A DNA stretch of 64,000 nucleotides from Dendrolimus kikuchii (GCA_019925095.2 CM034389.1:1820001-1884000), one strand, 5' to 3'. Positions 42,179 through 51,789 are shown, counted from the stretch's first letter. Notes: generated from the letters alone by a model not told the origin. Program-made: numbers and translations.

Positions 42179-42417
42179 TATTATTAAATGTGGCTTTTTG
42201 AGTTGTCACAAGAACTCCGTTGAATGGCACTAGCTGATTACCTACGGTTCTACTGTGCTACACATAGGCTTAAGAAAATGAAGAAATGGTATTGTAATCT
42301 AAGATCTGGCTTAAAAGCCTAGCTGCCAAGCCATAAACCGGAATAAATAATAATAAGTTATCTAGCCATTGCTAAGCGCCCATGAAATATTCAAATGGAA
42401 TAGTTTTGGTTTTATTT

Positions 42418-43275
42418 TGAACTAGGACATGCCCGCGACTTCGTCCAATTTTGACTTGAAATTCCCGGGACACAAAGTACCGCAGCATTTAAAAATACAG
42501 CCTATAGTTTTAGTGGAAACTGTGTCAGAATAAACTGATTTTTATACACCCGCTATCCGTGCAAGAACGGAGAAAGAATACAATTTCCTGCGGCCGGGCG
42601 GCCAGTCGTAAGCGGCGACAAAACAACCCATAGCCAGGTGGTAGGGCATTTGCCCGACTGCATGGCTACCACCCCTGGTTTAAAGTATGTCGCCATAACA
42701 AGCTTGAGTTGTGTTCCGGCATTAGTGACCAGGTGCCAGTCTCCCTTAAGAGAGCAGCAGCGTATTTGTAGCACCTTCGCTGTTGCAAATGTCCATAGGC
42801 GATGGTAACCGCTTTCCATCAAGTGGGCCGTCTGCCTGTCTGCTGAACTCCTGCAATAAAAAAAAACACGTGTTCTAGTGTATAATCCGCTTCTATCCGC
42901 TCCTGGGAAAATTCCCGCGGGATTCCCATAATAAAATGTAGTGCATATATTAAGTCTAAGATTTACTGTCGATTAGCGAAAACCGCATCAAAATATTAAC
43001 AAGAAATGATTTCCAAATGTATAAACTTTTTTTTTAAATTGTATAACAAACGACTCGTCTGGAAACGGGCACTAACAACTGCTACACAGTTTTATACTAC
43101 AGCAGTTGTTTGCGATATCAAATTGTTTCCGTACACTATGTTAATGGTTTTGAATAAATTCTTTAATTCTTTTAAAAATAGATCCATTAGTTTTTGTGTG
43201 AATCCCGAACAAACAGACAAGTCGACAAACATCAACAAAAAAATACATCGTATTCTCAGTCGTTTATAAAGTCTA
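42418..43275 (-). mobile_element. Second Helitron-like family, split by insertions
   Basis: atgcccgcgacttcgtcc (42429), 'gggaaaattcccgcgggattc' split text near 42904 and gtgaatcccgaacaaacag (43198) follow the order seen at 35110-35395. A family A copy (42553-42866) and an unknown 180-bp segment (about 43000-43180) interrupt it. Confidence 0.55.
42553..42866 (+). repeat. Family A retroposon, reference full-length copy
   Basis: Runs from atccgtgcaagaacggag to ctgcaataaaaaaaaa. Landmarks in order: gcggccgggcggcc, aaacaacccatagccagg, ctaccacccctggtt, gttgtgttccggcatt, ttgcaaatgtccatagg, gggccgtctgcctgtctgc. Confidence 0.83.
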
Positions 43276-43799
43276 TTCCAGTAGTTTTTTTTAAAATAGC
43301 TTCAATGTACAGACACTGTATGTTTAGAATTGTATAATATTAAAGATATCAAAACATTCAAGAGTTTTATGAAAATGTCTTTAATTTAAATGTAACTAGC
43401 ATATATCGCCTCTTTGCTTCAATAATGTCCAACAACTCAATTTTTATTTGATAATTAAAAGCGTCCAATTTTATTTTTCCGAAAGACGTGGTTTCATTTA
43501 TAATATATTATAGATTTAGGGCGGATTTTTCAATCAACAAGAAAAAATTTATTCAATAGAATAAAATATAACAGATTATAATTTATTCGACTGATAACTT
43601 TTATCTAAGGATTGAAAAATCGGCCCTTACAGTAAGTTATTCGTTTTGACATAACAACTTTTTTAACAGTTAAAAACTGTCCTTTAAAATTTCAATTTTC
43701 GAGGTAACACGTTATTGAAGCAAGGAAGCGATTCTGGTTTTGAAAATCTGACATTTGTACGATTTTATAGGGAAATTGAATATTGTATTAGTTATAGAT
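43276..43799. other. AT-rich intronic sequence
   Basis: Strongly AT-rich; contains only the small MITE at 43517-43629. The 63-codon frame at 43715 overlaps the family E start and is not a gene. Confidence 0.5.
43517..43629. mobile_element. Small MITE, about 113 bp
   Basis: ttagggcggatttttcaatc at the left and gattgaaaaatcggcccttа-type sequence at the right form inverted ends of about 18 bp with one mismatch. A TA is adjacent on both sides, so a Tc1/mariner-type origin is possible. The interior is AT-rich. Confidence 0.6.
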
Positions 43800-44020
43800 A
43801 TGTAGTGGAACACTTACAAGCCACCAATAGATGGCGCTGTGCAATAATTGATGTCACAAACGTTTCCCGAAACATACAAAGAATATATACAAAATTTCAA
43901 CTATAACAGAAGGGCCTAGGTGTGCGAGGAGCAACATTAGCCTCGCTGGAAGATCTTCCTTTAAGATGGAGGAGCATTCCATCACGCTCCTCCACCCTAT
44001 CGGGGCTCACCCCTCAGATA
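43800..44020 (+). repeat. Family E repeat
   Basis: tagtggaacacttacaagcc, 'gatggcgctgtgcaataat', gcgaggagcaacattagcc and ggaagatcttcctttaag match 54757-55015 (sense) and 39921-40130 (antisense). The right terminus is missing. Confidence 0.68.
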
Positions 44021-44284
44021 CATTCATTTAATTATAGTTGATTTATATTTTCTTCTTACATTTCGTTTCCATTGCCACTTCTAGGGCAGCGAGTAAGAGT
44101 GTGGCGAAGGAAATGGGCAGCACGAGTAACACATTTTATTATAAGTACATTAACATACTCGAGCTGCCCAGTTTCCTCGTCACTTCCCTGCTTACTGCCG
44201 TGGAAGTTGGAACTGGACGAGGGGTAAGACGAAGATACGGTCCACAAGACCAATCCAATAACCAAAGAAATCATTTCTTTACAA

Positions 44285-44515
44285 TTTTATCCGTGCAGGA
44301 ATGCAGAAAGAACAATTTCCTGCGTTGGGGCGGCCTATCGTAAGAGGCTACCACCCCTGGTCTAGCGTATGCCGCCATAACAACCTTGAGTCGTGTGTCG
44401 GCGTTAGTAGCCAGGTTCCAGTCTGCCTTAAGAGAGCAGCAGCGCATTTGTAACGCCTTTGGTGTTACAAATGTCCGTAGGCGATGGTAACCGCTTTCCA
44501 TCAAGTGGGCCGTAA
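44285..44515 (+). repeat. Family A retroposon, internally deleted
   Basis: From atccgtgcaggaatgcag to gtgggccgt. It lacks the gcgacaaaacaacccacagcc-to-gactggatgg section, so 'cgtaagaggctaccaccc' joins two parts of the family. The A-tail is also missing. Confidence 0.72.
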
Positions 44516-44689
44516 ATTGTCATTATGAACTTTACTATGTACTCAATGTCTTTATATAATGCATGCTGTGTTCGCACCAAGAAGGCCAGTCAGCAATCAT
44601 ATTATCTGTGCTCTAAATTTGTTTAAAAGTAAGCTGAGTTGGCCAGTTTACGAAACAAATAAAAAAAAAATGAAAGCGGCCGTAATAAT

Positions 44690-45655
44690 AAACAAGCGTC
44701 AGCGTAGAGTCAATTGAGAGAAGAGCCAAGAGGTTGATTGGTATCGACCAGCTTGTCAATACAAGGCTTCAAAGCCTAGAGCATCGACGTCAGGTTGCTA
44801 GTATATCGGTTTTTTATAGGAATCATTTCTGAAAGTGTGCGGTTGAACTGTTTGATCTGATCCTCCCTATATCATACCATCTTCGGACCACAAGTCGCTT
44901 TGGTCTACGCCATCGTTTCACAGTGGAAACGCTACCAGTGCGAACTAAACGTTTCACCTCCACGTTCCTTGAACTTACGGCAGAGTTGTGTAATGCTGTG
45001 AGACGGTAATGTCTTTCAAAGAGGCCGCCGAACGAGCTAGGGAGGGAAGTATTATTGCGCGTGCTAATGCGACTCCACGCGGACGCCGGCGGTTGGCTGG
45101 CATCCGGAGACGCAGGTATGCGCATGACTTCCCACCCTGAATAATACCGCTTCGGGGGACCTTTAGCTATCAAGGGAGCAAAGGATTCATCACCCACGCT
45201 GACGAAGTGGATGTGTTCTGATTCCCGGGGCACATTCAGGCACTTTTTGCGCTGGATCGGACTGGGCGTAACTACGTTCTAAGTCTCAGCCTTTCCTACA
45301 TAAAAAGCGCGGGGCACATGGGAGGAGGGTGGTTTTAGTGGGTGGTGGTTGTTGCCCGTGCAAGTTCTCGGAGTCTCCACACAAGCCGGTTGATTACTGT
45401 TTGGATTGCCCCTTATTAAAGGGTAAAGCCTCCATGATCAACTATGGTCTAATCCCTTGCAAAGGATCCGGTATTGTGCGTAAACAGCATTTCCCCCGCC
45501 TTAAAAAAAAAAGAAGAGTTGTGTAATCCATTACCAGAGTCCGTGTTTCCCGAAAATCTAGGTAAGCGTGCTCCATCTTCGAACGCATCATCGTCCAGCA
45601 TTGGACGTGATCGTGGTCTAACGCAATCCTATTTATTAAAAAAAAAACAAGCGTG
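44690..45655 (+). pseudogene. LINE ORF2 C-terminus (Jockey/R1-group), interrupted
   Basis: Coding in pieces: RAKRLIGIDQLVNTRLQSLE with HRRQVASISVF (44715-44815), TSRFGLRHRFTVETLPVRTK and FTSTFLELTAELCN (44885-44994), then after the insertion PLPESVFPENLGKRAPS (45528-45580). The 'SLEHRR...R(T)KRF..SF...ELWNSLPxSVFP' order is the usual end of ORF2 in several LINE clades. One frameshift lies near 44820. The insertion at 44995-45514 interrupts the codon series exactly at its TSD. Confidence 0.7.
44995..45514 (+). mobile_element. R1-like LINE 3' end inserted with 13-bp TSD
   Basis: agagttgtgtaat flanks it at 44982-44994 and 45515-45527. The first 120 bp encode the basic C-terminal tail (VMSFKEAAERAREGSIIARA, RGRRRLAGIRRRRYAHDFPP, stop), homologous to the tail at 33105. 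A 3' UTR with 'gcgtaactacgttctaagtc' follows, then poly(A) at 45502-45512. A second copy of this 3' UTR is at 52660-52900. Confidence 0.83.
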
Positions 45656-45884
45656 ACGTAGCGTGTAGCTGCAATTTAGATGAGCGCCGCAATGAGAATC
45701 AACTGGGACGGAAAAGTGCTATCCGATAATGGCTTTTAAATCGGCCTGCACATTTGCATCCATTGTTCGAACGATCCATCTCGTGGCATATCAAAGATGG
45801 CGGCACAGAGGAGACATTTCATACAAATTGCTAGAGTACAGTAAATAGGCTGGTGGTCTACTTGATTTTTTATTTTTTTATTTT

Positions 45885-46180
45885 GGAGTTCAGCAGACAG
45901 GCAGACAGTCCACGTAATGGAAAGCGGTTACCATCGCCTATGGACATTTGCAACACCAAAGGTGCTACAAATGCGCTGCTGCTCTCTTAAGGGAGACTGG
46001 AACCTGGTCACTAATGCCGGAACACAACTCAAGGTTGTTATGACGACATACTTTAAATGGTAATGATGGTAAGTGGTTACTGTCATCCATGGACATTTGT
46101 AACACTAAAGGATCTGTTATGGCGGCGTATTCTAGACCAGGGGTGGTGGCCATCCAAATGGGCAAATGCATTACCTACAT
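45885..46180 (-). repeat. Family A copy with partial internal duplication
   Basis: Antisense copy from ggagttcagcagacaggcag. After gacgacatactttaaatgg it repeats a diverged version of its own middle (gtggttactgtcatccatgg, acatttgtaacactaaagg) before resuming gaccaggggtggtggcc. Confidence 0.68.
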
Positions 46181-46334
46181 TTTACATTTTATTTATATTT
46201 TTGACTTTTGATATTTATTTTATTTTGTTTTCTTGACATTGTTTTATTTCTGTTTTTTAATATAAAAAAATAATTGGATAAGTTTAAAACTATTTATTTA
46301 GGTCTACAATAGCAGAATCCATTAAAAAAAGTTT

Positions 46335-46660
46335 AATTAAAATTTATATCTGGAGCATGGCTTTATATGGATGTGAAGCATGGACAATGAAACAAAGAGA
46401 TCTTTAAAAACTCTGGAGGAAAGAAGGGGGAAGATGTTTGGCCATCTGTTTCGACATGACACCTTCTTATGCACGTTAATCGAAGGCAAAGTGGAAGCAA
46501 GGAGAGAGAAGGGAAGACCAAGGCGAGCATTCATGGATCAAATAAAAGAAAAAGTGGGTGTCGTGTCTTACATAGAAGTAAAACAACTGGCCCATAATAG
46601 AGAAGATTGGAGGAGGCTCCACCGACAAGAGCATAGCTCTTAAATGATAGATAGATAGAA
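46335..46660 (+). pseudogene. LINE C-terminal fragment with (GATA)n end
   Basis: Translation gives IWSMALYGCEAWTMKQRDL, a stop/deletion, then ERRGKMFGHLFRHDTFLCTL, IEGKVEARREKGRPRRAFMD and HNREDWRRLHRQEHSS-stop at 46641. 'LYGCExW...IEGKxExRRxxGRPR...NRxxWRxL' is the C-terminal signature of RTE/L2-like elements, distinct from the commoner RTE-like family here. A GATA repeat tail follows. A large internal deletion removes about 50 residues. Confidence 0.65.
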
Positions 46661-46671
46661 GTTTATAATAT

Positions 46672-47095
46672 TATGTCCAGTTATATTTGTACCTGTGTTA
46701 TACGTGTTTGTATATAATATAATAATAATAACAGCCCATAAATGTCCCACTGCTGGGCTCGGGCCTCCCATTATAGGGGGAACGGACAGTATATCCGCCA
46801 CGCTTGTCCAAGGCGGCTTGGCAGATTTGACACATCGGTATCTCGATGTGCAGGTTGCATCACGATGTTTTCCTTCACCGTTGTTAGCACGTGGTAATTG
46901 TAACAATATGCACATTAGGTCAGAAAACTGCCTAAGTGGTGCACGCGGTCCGGCCAGGATCGAACCCGCGCCCTTTGAGAGTTTGGGACGCGTGCACTAG
47001 CCATTACGCTACCACGACGTGTTTGTATAGTTCTAATAAATTGTATAGTAATTCCAACGGCATTTTTAATTCGAGTCCCGCACTCGTAACAGTAC
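46672..47095 (+). mobile_element. TGTTACG-family LTR 3' end, split by SINE T1
   Basis: 46672-46714 (gtacctgtgttatacgtg) and 47017-47095 (gttctaataaattg to cactcgtaaca) are adjacent in the intact LTR at 55490-55571. The 13-bp acgtgtttgtata occurs at both junctions. Confidence 0.75.
46715..47016 (-). mobile_element. tRNA-derived SINE (family T1), nested in the LTR
   Basis: Minus-sense copy: head with gtggtagcgtaatggc at about 47012-46997 and the B-box cgggttcgatcc near 46958; the TTA-rich tail is at 46715-46730. TSD acgtgtttgtata at 46702-46714 and 47017-47029. Confidence 0.85.
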
Positions 47096-47402
47096 CATCC
47101 TACGTACAATCTATTACCTATATTTTTATAAATTAAGATTCAGTCATTCATTCATTCATCCTAGCTATGTGTTGTTTTGTCTCCTCTTACAACAAGTCGA
47201 CCGGCCGCAGAAATTAGTATTCTGCGAGATTAGTTGTTTTTTCCAACCCCATATAATAAAAAGTCAAGTACCCGACGATGAACTCAAATGAGACACTTTT
47301 TTATCATCGTACAAAACGCCGAAACTTTTATACTTAACTTTGTTTTAGACTTTGTATGACCGTAACAAGTTATAATGTCATTTATTTATTTACTTGAAAA
47401 GC
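47096..47402. other. Family A 5' scrap and AT-rich sequence
   Basis: 47158-47225 (ctatgtgttgttttgtctcc, 'cggccgcagaaattagtatt') is the 5' end of an antisense family A copy. (CATT)n is at 47142-47158. No gene. Confidence 0.45.
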
Positions 47403-47406
47403 GTAT

Positions 47407-47872
47407 TGTTACGAGTTACAGGACTCGAATTAAAATCCCGTTAGAATTACTATAGCATTTATTAGAACTATACAAACACGTATAACGCAGGTACAATTAT
47501 AACTGAACACAACCAGTCCAAACGTAATGCACGATTCAATAACACGCGCAAAGTACGTCAATAAATAGATTACCGAATGTAGTACACACGTATTGCTCCG
47601 CTAGTGGTTATCGCTCGACTCCTGATCTCTCCATTGGACCATCGCTTTATACTGCACCGATATAATATGGCTGCCCGCTCGCGTAGATCGAATTTCTTAG
47701 AATCAGTTCGACACACCTGTCAAATGACTACCATAAAAGATTACAATACACAATGGGCTAATTTTCTAATTACAAATTTTAAACACAAAGCGCTTCAATG
47801 TTATTAGCTCAACCACCGACGGGTAATAAATGTGCTTTGCTTACAAATATGCAGGTGGCCCAAATCGTAACA
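47407..47872 (-). mobile_element. Solo LTR (TGTTACG family), TSD GTAT
   Basis: tgttacgagttacaggactc at the left and cccaaatcgtaaca at the right form inverted TGTTACGA/TCGTAACA ends. gtat flanks at 47403-47406 and 47873-47876. Read on minus it has the TATA-like cagtataaagcgatgg and a late poly(A) signal. Confidence 0.85.
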
Positions 47873-47959
47873 GTATTAATCATTGTTTAAACAATAATTA
47901 AACATATGTCCTATCTAACACTTTGCAGCACCTTCATTGCCAGATTGGTTTTGAGATGA

Positions 47960-48165
47960 TTCTTTAACATGGGTTGCGTGGAAGGTATTGCTCTAAGCGA
48001 TAAGGCAGTCTATTGTTTTTACGAAGACAGTATTGTAATTGGGCATTTTTGTAATTGTTTATTTGTGGCTGTCTTACCGACAGTTCATTTGTCTTACTAT
48101 TGCTTAAAATTGAATAAATAGTAGATATAAGAACTGGCCATTGGTGAGCAATAAAGTGGTATCAA
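47960..48165 (+). repeat. LINE 3' UTR remnant
   Basis: tggaaggtattgctctaagcg, 'gataaggcagtctattg' and gagcaataaagtggtatc parallel 17020-17155. No coding part. Confidence 0.5.
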
Positions 48166-49449
48166 TCTATTTTAAATTATCTCTATGATCATATTTTAAA
48201 ATTACGATGATAACAATGTTCTACACTCGCCGCTGAAAATGTATCAACTACATAGTTGTACTTTTAAGTCCCTTGCAGTTAGCGAATAATAATTTCGCAA
48301 TTTTAATTATTTATAAGAAAAGACTAACTACACTTCCTATCTTCAATTTAATAATTATTTTTAATTATCTTTTAAGTAGGTAATACGACTCTAGAGCCCT
48401 CTGAGTAAAATCGTAAATATTCCTATGAAAAGTGATGGTACTTAATAAATTATGTAATTTAACGGTTATAAGAATCGTTAAATTAAAAAAAACACTGTAT
48501 CCATAGGAATATTCTAGATTTCTTAAACTTAAACCCATAATGGATACGTAATATTTTGTATGTCAAACCAAAAACCTTCCTCCAAGATACAGGGGTGAAA
48601 TGTAGGAAGAAACAGCCGCCCATGTCGCTACTTGAATGCGAGGTGGCCCGATACAGGCGAAGTATCTGGACGTCCCAGGTAGCCTCTGAGAAGTCTATAG
48701 CGACGTTAAGAAGCTAATGGGCTTCTGGGGGAGCTGGGCTGGATGGAGTAAGCTCTCACTCAGCCTCGCATGCAAAATACGCGCTCTATCCTCGAGTTGC
48801 GAAAACTGTCCACTTGTAAAGGAAGAGAAGAAGAAGACACTTAGGAATCCTAGCATTTCTTATCGAGCTTTAATCCGTCATGGATACTATCACTCAGGGA
48901 TAGCAGTAAGGCAGTGTTGGGCTCCCGATGACATGTTTAGACCTACCAAATGAGCTATACCGATTTGTCATCGCATCACTGTCTTGAGGCCTTTATTGGA
49001 GCGGAAGGAGTTGGTGGTTATTCGTCCATCGATACTCTACTCTGTGACCTCGAATCAGTACGGAGAAAGCTGCGTCTTTCTTTGTATTAATTCCAGCCTA
49101 CTTTATGTCTTGCGGCACGTTTTGCAGGCAGCGCATTGTCTAGTCTGTAGGTTATTTATTCACGGTTGTGCTACTTACAACCTTATAATTTACAACTCGT
49201 TTGTTCGATTCTCGTAAATGATGTAGATGACATGTAGCATCGTAATGTCGGTTATTCATTCCGTCGTTCTTGAGTTATAAATAGTGTAACTAACACGACT
49301 TTAGTTTATGTATATAGATTTAATTATACAGTTATATTTTCACCAGTGAACAACAATTGCTTATAAGTTTCAAAAAAGAATGTACGCCCAACCGGCAAAA
49401 GACATGAGCTCAGTATAAAATAACAAGACCTGTTTGTATAACCATGTTT
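48166..49449. other. No gene recognised in a 1.3-kb intronic stretch
   Basis: 48395-48530 contains inverted words around 'attcctatg'/'cataggaat'. 48600-49220 is of mixed composition with chance frames only. 49235-49318 (ttcttgagttataaatag, 'gtaactaacacgacttt') is the 5' end of a minus-sense Helitron-like element of the 9035 type. Confidence 0.4.
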
Positions 49450-49712
49450 TTACATACATAACTTCACGCCAGTTCCCTTGCGTGGGAGGCACGAACAACA
49501 GAGCGCCATTTAGGTTTATTCTTACACACCTCACTTGCTTCTTTGACATTCATAACTCTTGTAATGCACGCTCGTCTGTTCTTAAGGCTCCCGACATCAC
49601 CTTCTGCTAGTACACGATCAATTTGATCATGGAAGGTGTGTCGTGGCCTTCCACGACTTCTGCATCCATCCACTTTTGCATTGTATATCTGTTTAGTCAT
49701 TCTTTCATCATG
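49450..49712 (-). pseudogene. RTE-like LINE tail, minus strand
   Basis: Covers MTKQIYNAKVDGCRSRGRPR to ASHARELA-stop; the usual AYPARELA is mutated. The (TATG)n antisense lies at 49448-49462. It sits in the intron of the host gene in antisense. Confidence 0.82.
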
Positions 49713-49885
49713 TTTTTATGCAATAAATTATGTGATTTGATTAACCTCGGCATCAGGCATAGCACAAACGCTGGGTCTTTGGAAGCGCCGGCGCCGCAAG
49801 CGACTACTGCTTTTCACAGATATCGCGAGCGGCGTTCGGCGCCCCCTAAGGCCTGGTGCCCGTGTGCGCTGCACACCCTACCCTA

Positions 49886-50330
49886 TACAAGTAGTGCGCA
49901 GAAGGTTTGCCGATGATCAGCCCTCCCGCTTCCTACGTCTGGGAGGGACCAGGGCTTGTCTAAGTAGGCGGGAGGGGTTATAATAATAATAGCAGCCCAT
50001 AAATGTCCCACTGCTGGGCTCGGGCCTCCCACTATAGGGGAACGGACAGTATACCCGCCACGCTTGTCCAAGGCGGCTTGGCAGGTTTGACGCATCGGTT
50101 ATCTCGATGTGCAGGTTGCATCGCGATGTTTTCCTTCACCGTTATTAGCACGTGGTAATTGTAACAATATGCACATTAGGTCAGAAAACTGCCTAAGCGG
50201 TGCATGCGTTCCGGCCAGGATCGAACCCGCGCCCTTTGAGTCTGGGACGCGTGTGCTAGCCATTACGCTACCACGGTTTTTATCAATCGGGAGGGGTTAT
50301 CATCGGCAAACCTTCTGCGCACGACTTATA
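49886..50330. mobile_element. Hairpin MITE interrupted by a SINE
   Basis: The left arm agtgcgcagaaggtttgccg with atgatcagccctcccgc and the right arm gaggggttatcatcggcaaa with ccttctgcgcac are inverted repeats of about 35 bp. Without the SINE the element would be about 140 bp. It ends some 50 bp before the exon 2 acceptor. The TIR appears to extend to tacaagtag/acttata at the edges. No TSD is certain. Confidence 0.72.
49982..50287 (-). mobile_element. tRNA-derived SINE (family T1), nested in the MITE
   Basis: Same family as 7353-7660. Target repeat cgggaggggttat at 49969-49981 and 50288-50300. B-box near 50219-50229 (minus). A few extra bases (tttttatcaat) lie beyond the usual 5' end. Confidence 0.83.
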
Positions 50331-50382
50331 GGTAAAGCCGGCACTGCTAGGAAGTATAATGAATTTTTTTTTCTTGTTCCAG

Positions 50383-50603
50383 TATTCATCGTGGATTTGA
50401 TAATAAAGAAGATATTCTTCCTGAAATTGGCATACGCTTTCGTTTTGTGGATAGTGATTCATAAGGCTGGTTATTTCCTGAACTGGTTCGTCAGTTACCT
50501 CAAAGAGCAGAAGAAGGAATGTCCGCATTACCACGACCATCATGACCATTACGCGTATGGAGCTTACAAGAGAGGAGGTTATGACAAGAAGTTCTATAGA
50601 TAA
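50383..50603 (+). CDS. Host gene exon 2: hydrophobic segment and His/Tyr-rich tail
   Basis: A pyrimidine-rich acceptor (gaatttttttttcttgttccag) ends at 50382. The exon begins with the last two bases of codon 39 and runs in frame to TAA at 50601-50603. Residues about 39-78 are hydrophobic with interspersed Lys (FIVDLIIKKIFFLKLAYAFV, LWIVIHKAGYFLNWFVSYL), enough for one or two membrane passes or an amphipathic helix. The tail has a lone Cys, HYHDHHDHYAYGAY and KRGGYDKKFYR, a His/Tyr-rich composition seen in some cuticle-associated or metal-binding insect proteins. No enzymatic motif. The 3' UTR soon enters a Helitron-like element whose AATAAA at about 50697 could serve as poly(A) signal. Confidence 0.75.
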
Positions 50604-50660
50604 TATGTGAAGAAGTTCCTGTGTATGAAGCTAGCTTGGATCTTCTAGTTATATATGTTA

Positions 50661-50890
50661 CTAGCTAACCCGGCAAACTTCGTACCGCCTCAGAATCAAT
50701 AAATAAAAAAAGCTGAATGATAATTGCAGAATGTTTCAATTTTTAGTCAAAAATGTGGTCAAAACTTAACCGGAACCAACATCAAACGTTTGACATTTAA
50801 AACTAAAAAAAAAAAACTTCACTTATAAATTTAATTTAATTTCTGAACGATTTTTAAATTTCGATCTTTATTTAAACTTCGATATTTATT
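50661..50890 (-). mobile_element. Helitron-like element, 3' part
   Basis: ctagctaacccggcaaactt (CTAG end on minus, next to A on plus) and 'catcaaacgtttgacatt' match 35856-36250. It is cut at about 50890 by the foldback element. Confidence 0.65.
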
Positions 50891-50894
50891 TTAA

Positions 50895-51060
50895 CGTTCG
50901 ATCACACAACGCTCACAACCACCCATGTGAAGAGGTGGGTCGAATAACCGTTCCACCAGAGTTTATGGTACAACCATAAACTCCCGCAAGGAAGTGGAAC
51001 GGGAAAAATCGCGGTCGCGAACATGGTCGTTGTGAGTCTCTTGTGGAGCGTAGCCTATAT
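50895..51060. repeat. Foldback element, copy 2
   Basis: ttcgatcacacaacgctcac, 'ggtgggtcgaataaccgttcc', ggaagtggaacgggaaaa and ggtcgttgtgagtctc follow the order at 21640-21790. The left terminus is missing. Confidence 0.6.
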
Positions 51061-51073
51061 TTCTTACATAAAA

Positions 51074-51506
51074 TCTATATAAGTAAAAAGCAATTGCTGT
51101 TCATTAGTCTCGCTAAAACTCGAGAACGGCTGGACTGATTTGGCTAATTTTGGCTTTGAATTGTTTGTGGAAGTCCAGGGAAAGTTTAAATGGTGAGTAT
51201 ATTTGAAAAAAATGCTTGAAATACGCTAAAAACAACAATTTCGCTTTCCCGTCGACACTATTCCTACCTGTCAAACATTTGATGTTCATCCGGTCGTTTA
51301 GAAATCAGTTAAATTTAAAAGTCGTTCAGAAATCAAAATTAAATTTAAAAGTGAATTATTATTTTTAATTTTTTTTTGGTTTTGAATGTCAAACGTTTGA
51401 TTTTCGTTCCGGTTAAGTTTTGATCACATTTTTTACTAAAGTTGAAATCATTCAGCTTTTTTATTTATTGATTTTGAGGCGGTACGAAGTTTGCCGGATT
51501 AGGTAG
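51074..51506 (+). mobile_element. Helitron-like element, third family, opposite orientation
   Basis: 5' end tctatataagtaaaaagcaa preceded by A; 'ctcgagaacggctggactg' and 'gaggcggtacgaagtttgcc' inside; the 3' end ggattaggtag is a mutated CTAG end. With 50661-50890 it forms an inverted pair around the foldback element. Confidence 0.65.
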
Positions 51507-51789
51507 TTCTTAATAAATTAACTAAATTAAACTAGTTTAAAACGTATTTACATCTTATCAAGGAGTTGGCAGGAATTCAGGCTGGTTTTATAATGGAGTC
51601 GTAATAAGCTACGTTGCCTGGGGGTAAGCAGATTGGGTGGAATGCCAGGCAATTATGTATTATATCATTACGGTTAAATTAAATTGTATTTTAGTGCATT
51701 TATTTATTTTAACATATTAAATTATTGTCAAGAATGTAAATGCTTGTTATTCAACTAGCTATGTACTGGATTACTAAAGCCGATTCTTT

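Larger units (their letters stand above)
41121..42355 (+). mobile_element. Family B retroposon split by nested insertions, 12-bp TSD
   Basis: The 5' half is 41121-41280 and the 3' half 42186-42355. The original target duplication agttatctagcc is still at 41109-41120 and 42356-42367, proving they are one copy. Between them lie about 900 bp: a family C SINE and the 610-bp element. Confidence 0.85.

Noticed and set aside
44082..44224. Exon-like block with an AG before and GTAAGA after, reading KSVAKEMGSTSNTFYYKYIN
   Set aside because: Tested as a middle exon of the host gene: its entry and exit phases do not fit exon 1 (phase 1) and exon 2. No other support.
48395..48530. Palindrome-like sequence around attcctatg/cataggaat suggesting a MITE
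   Set aside because: Arms are short and interrupted; no second copy or TSD in the window.
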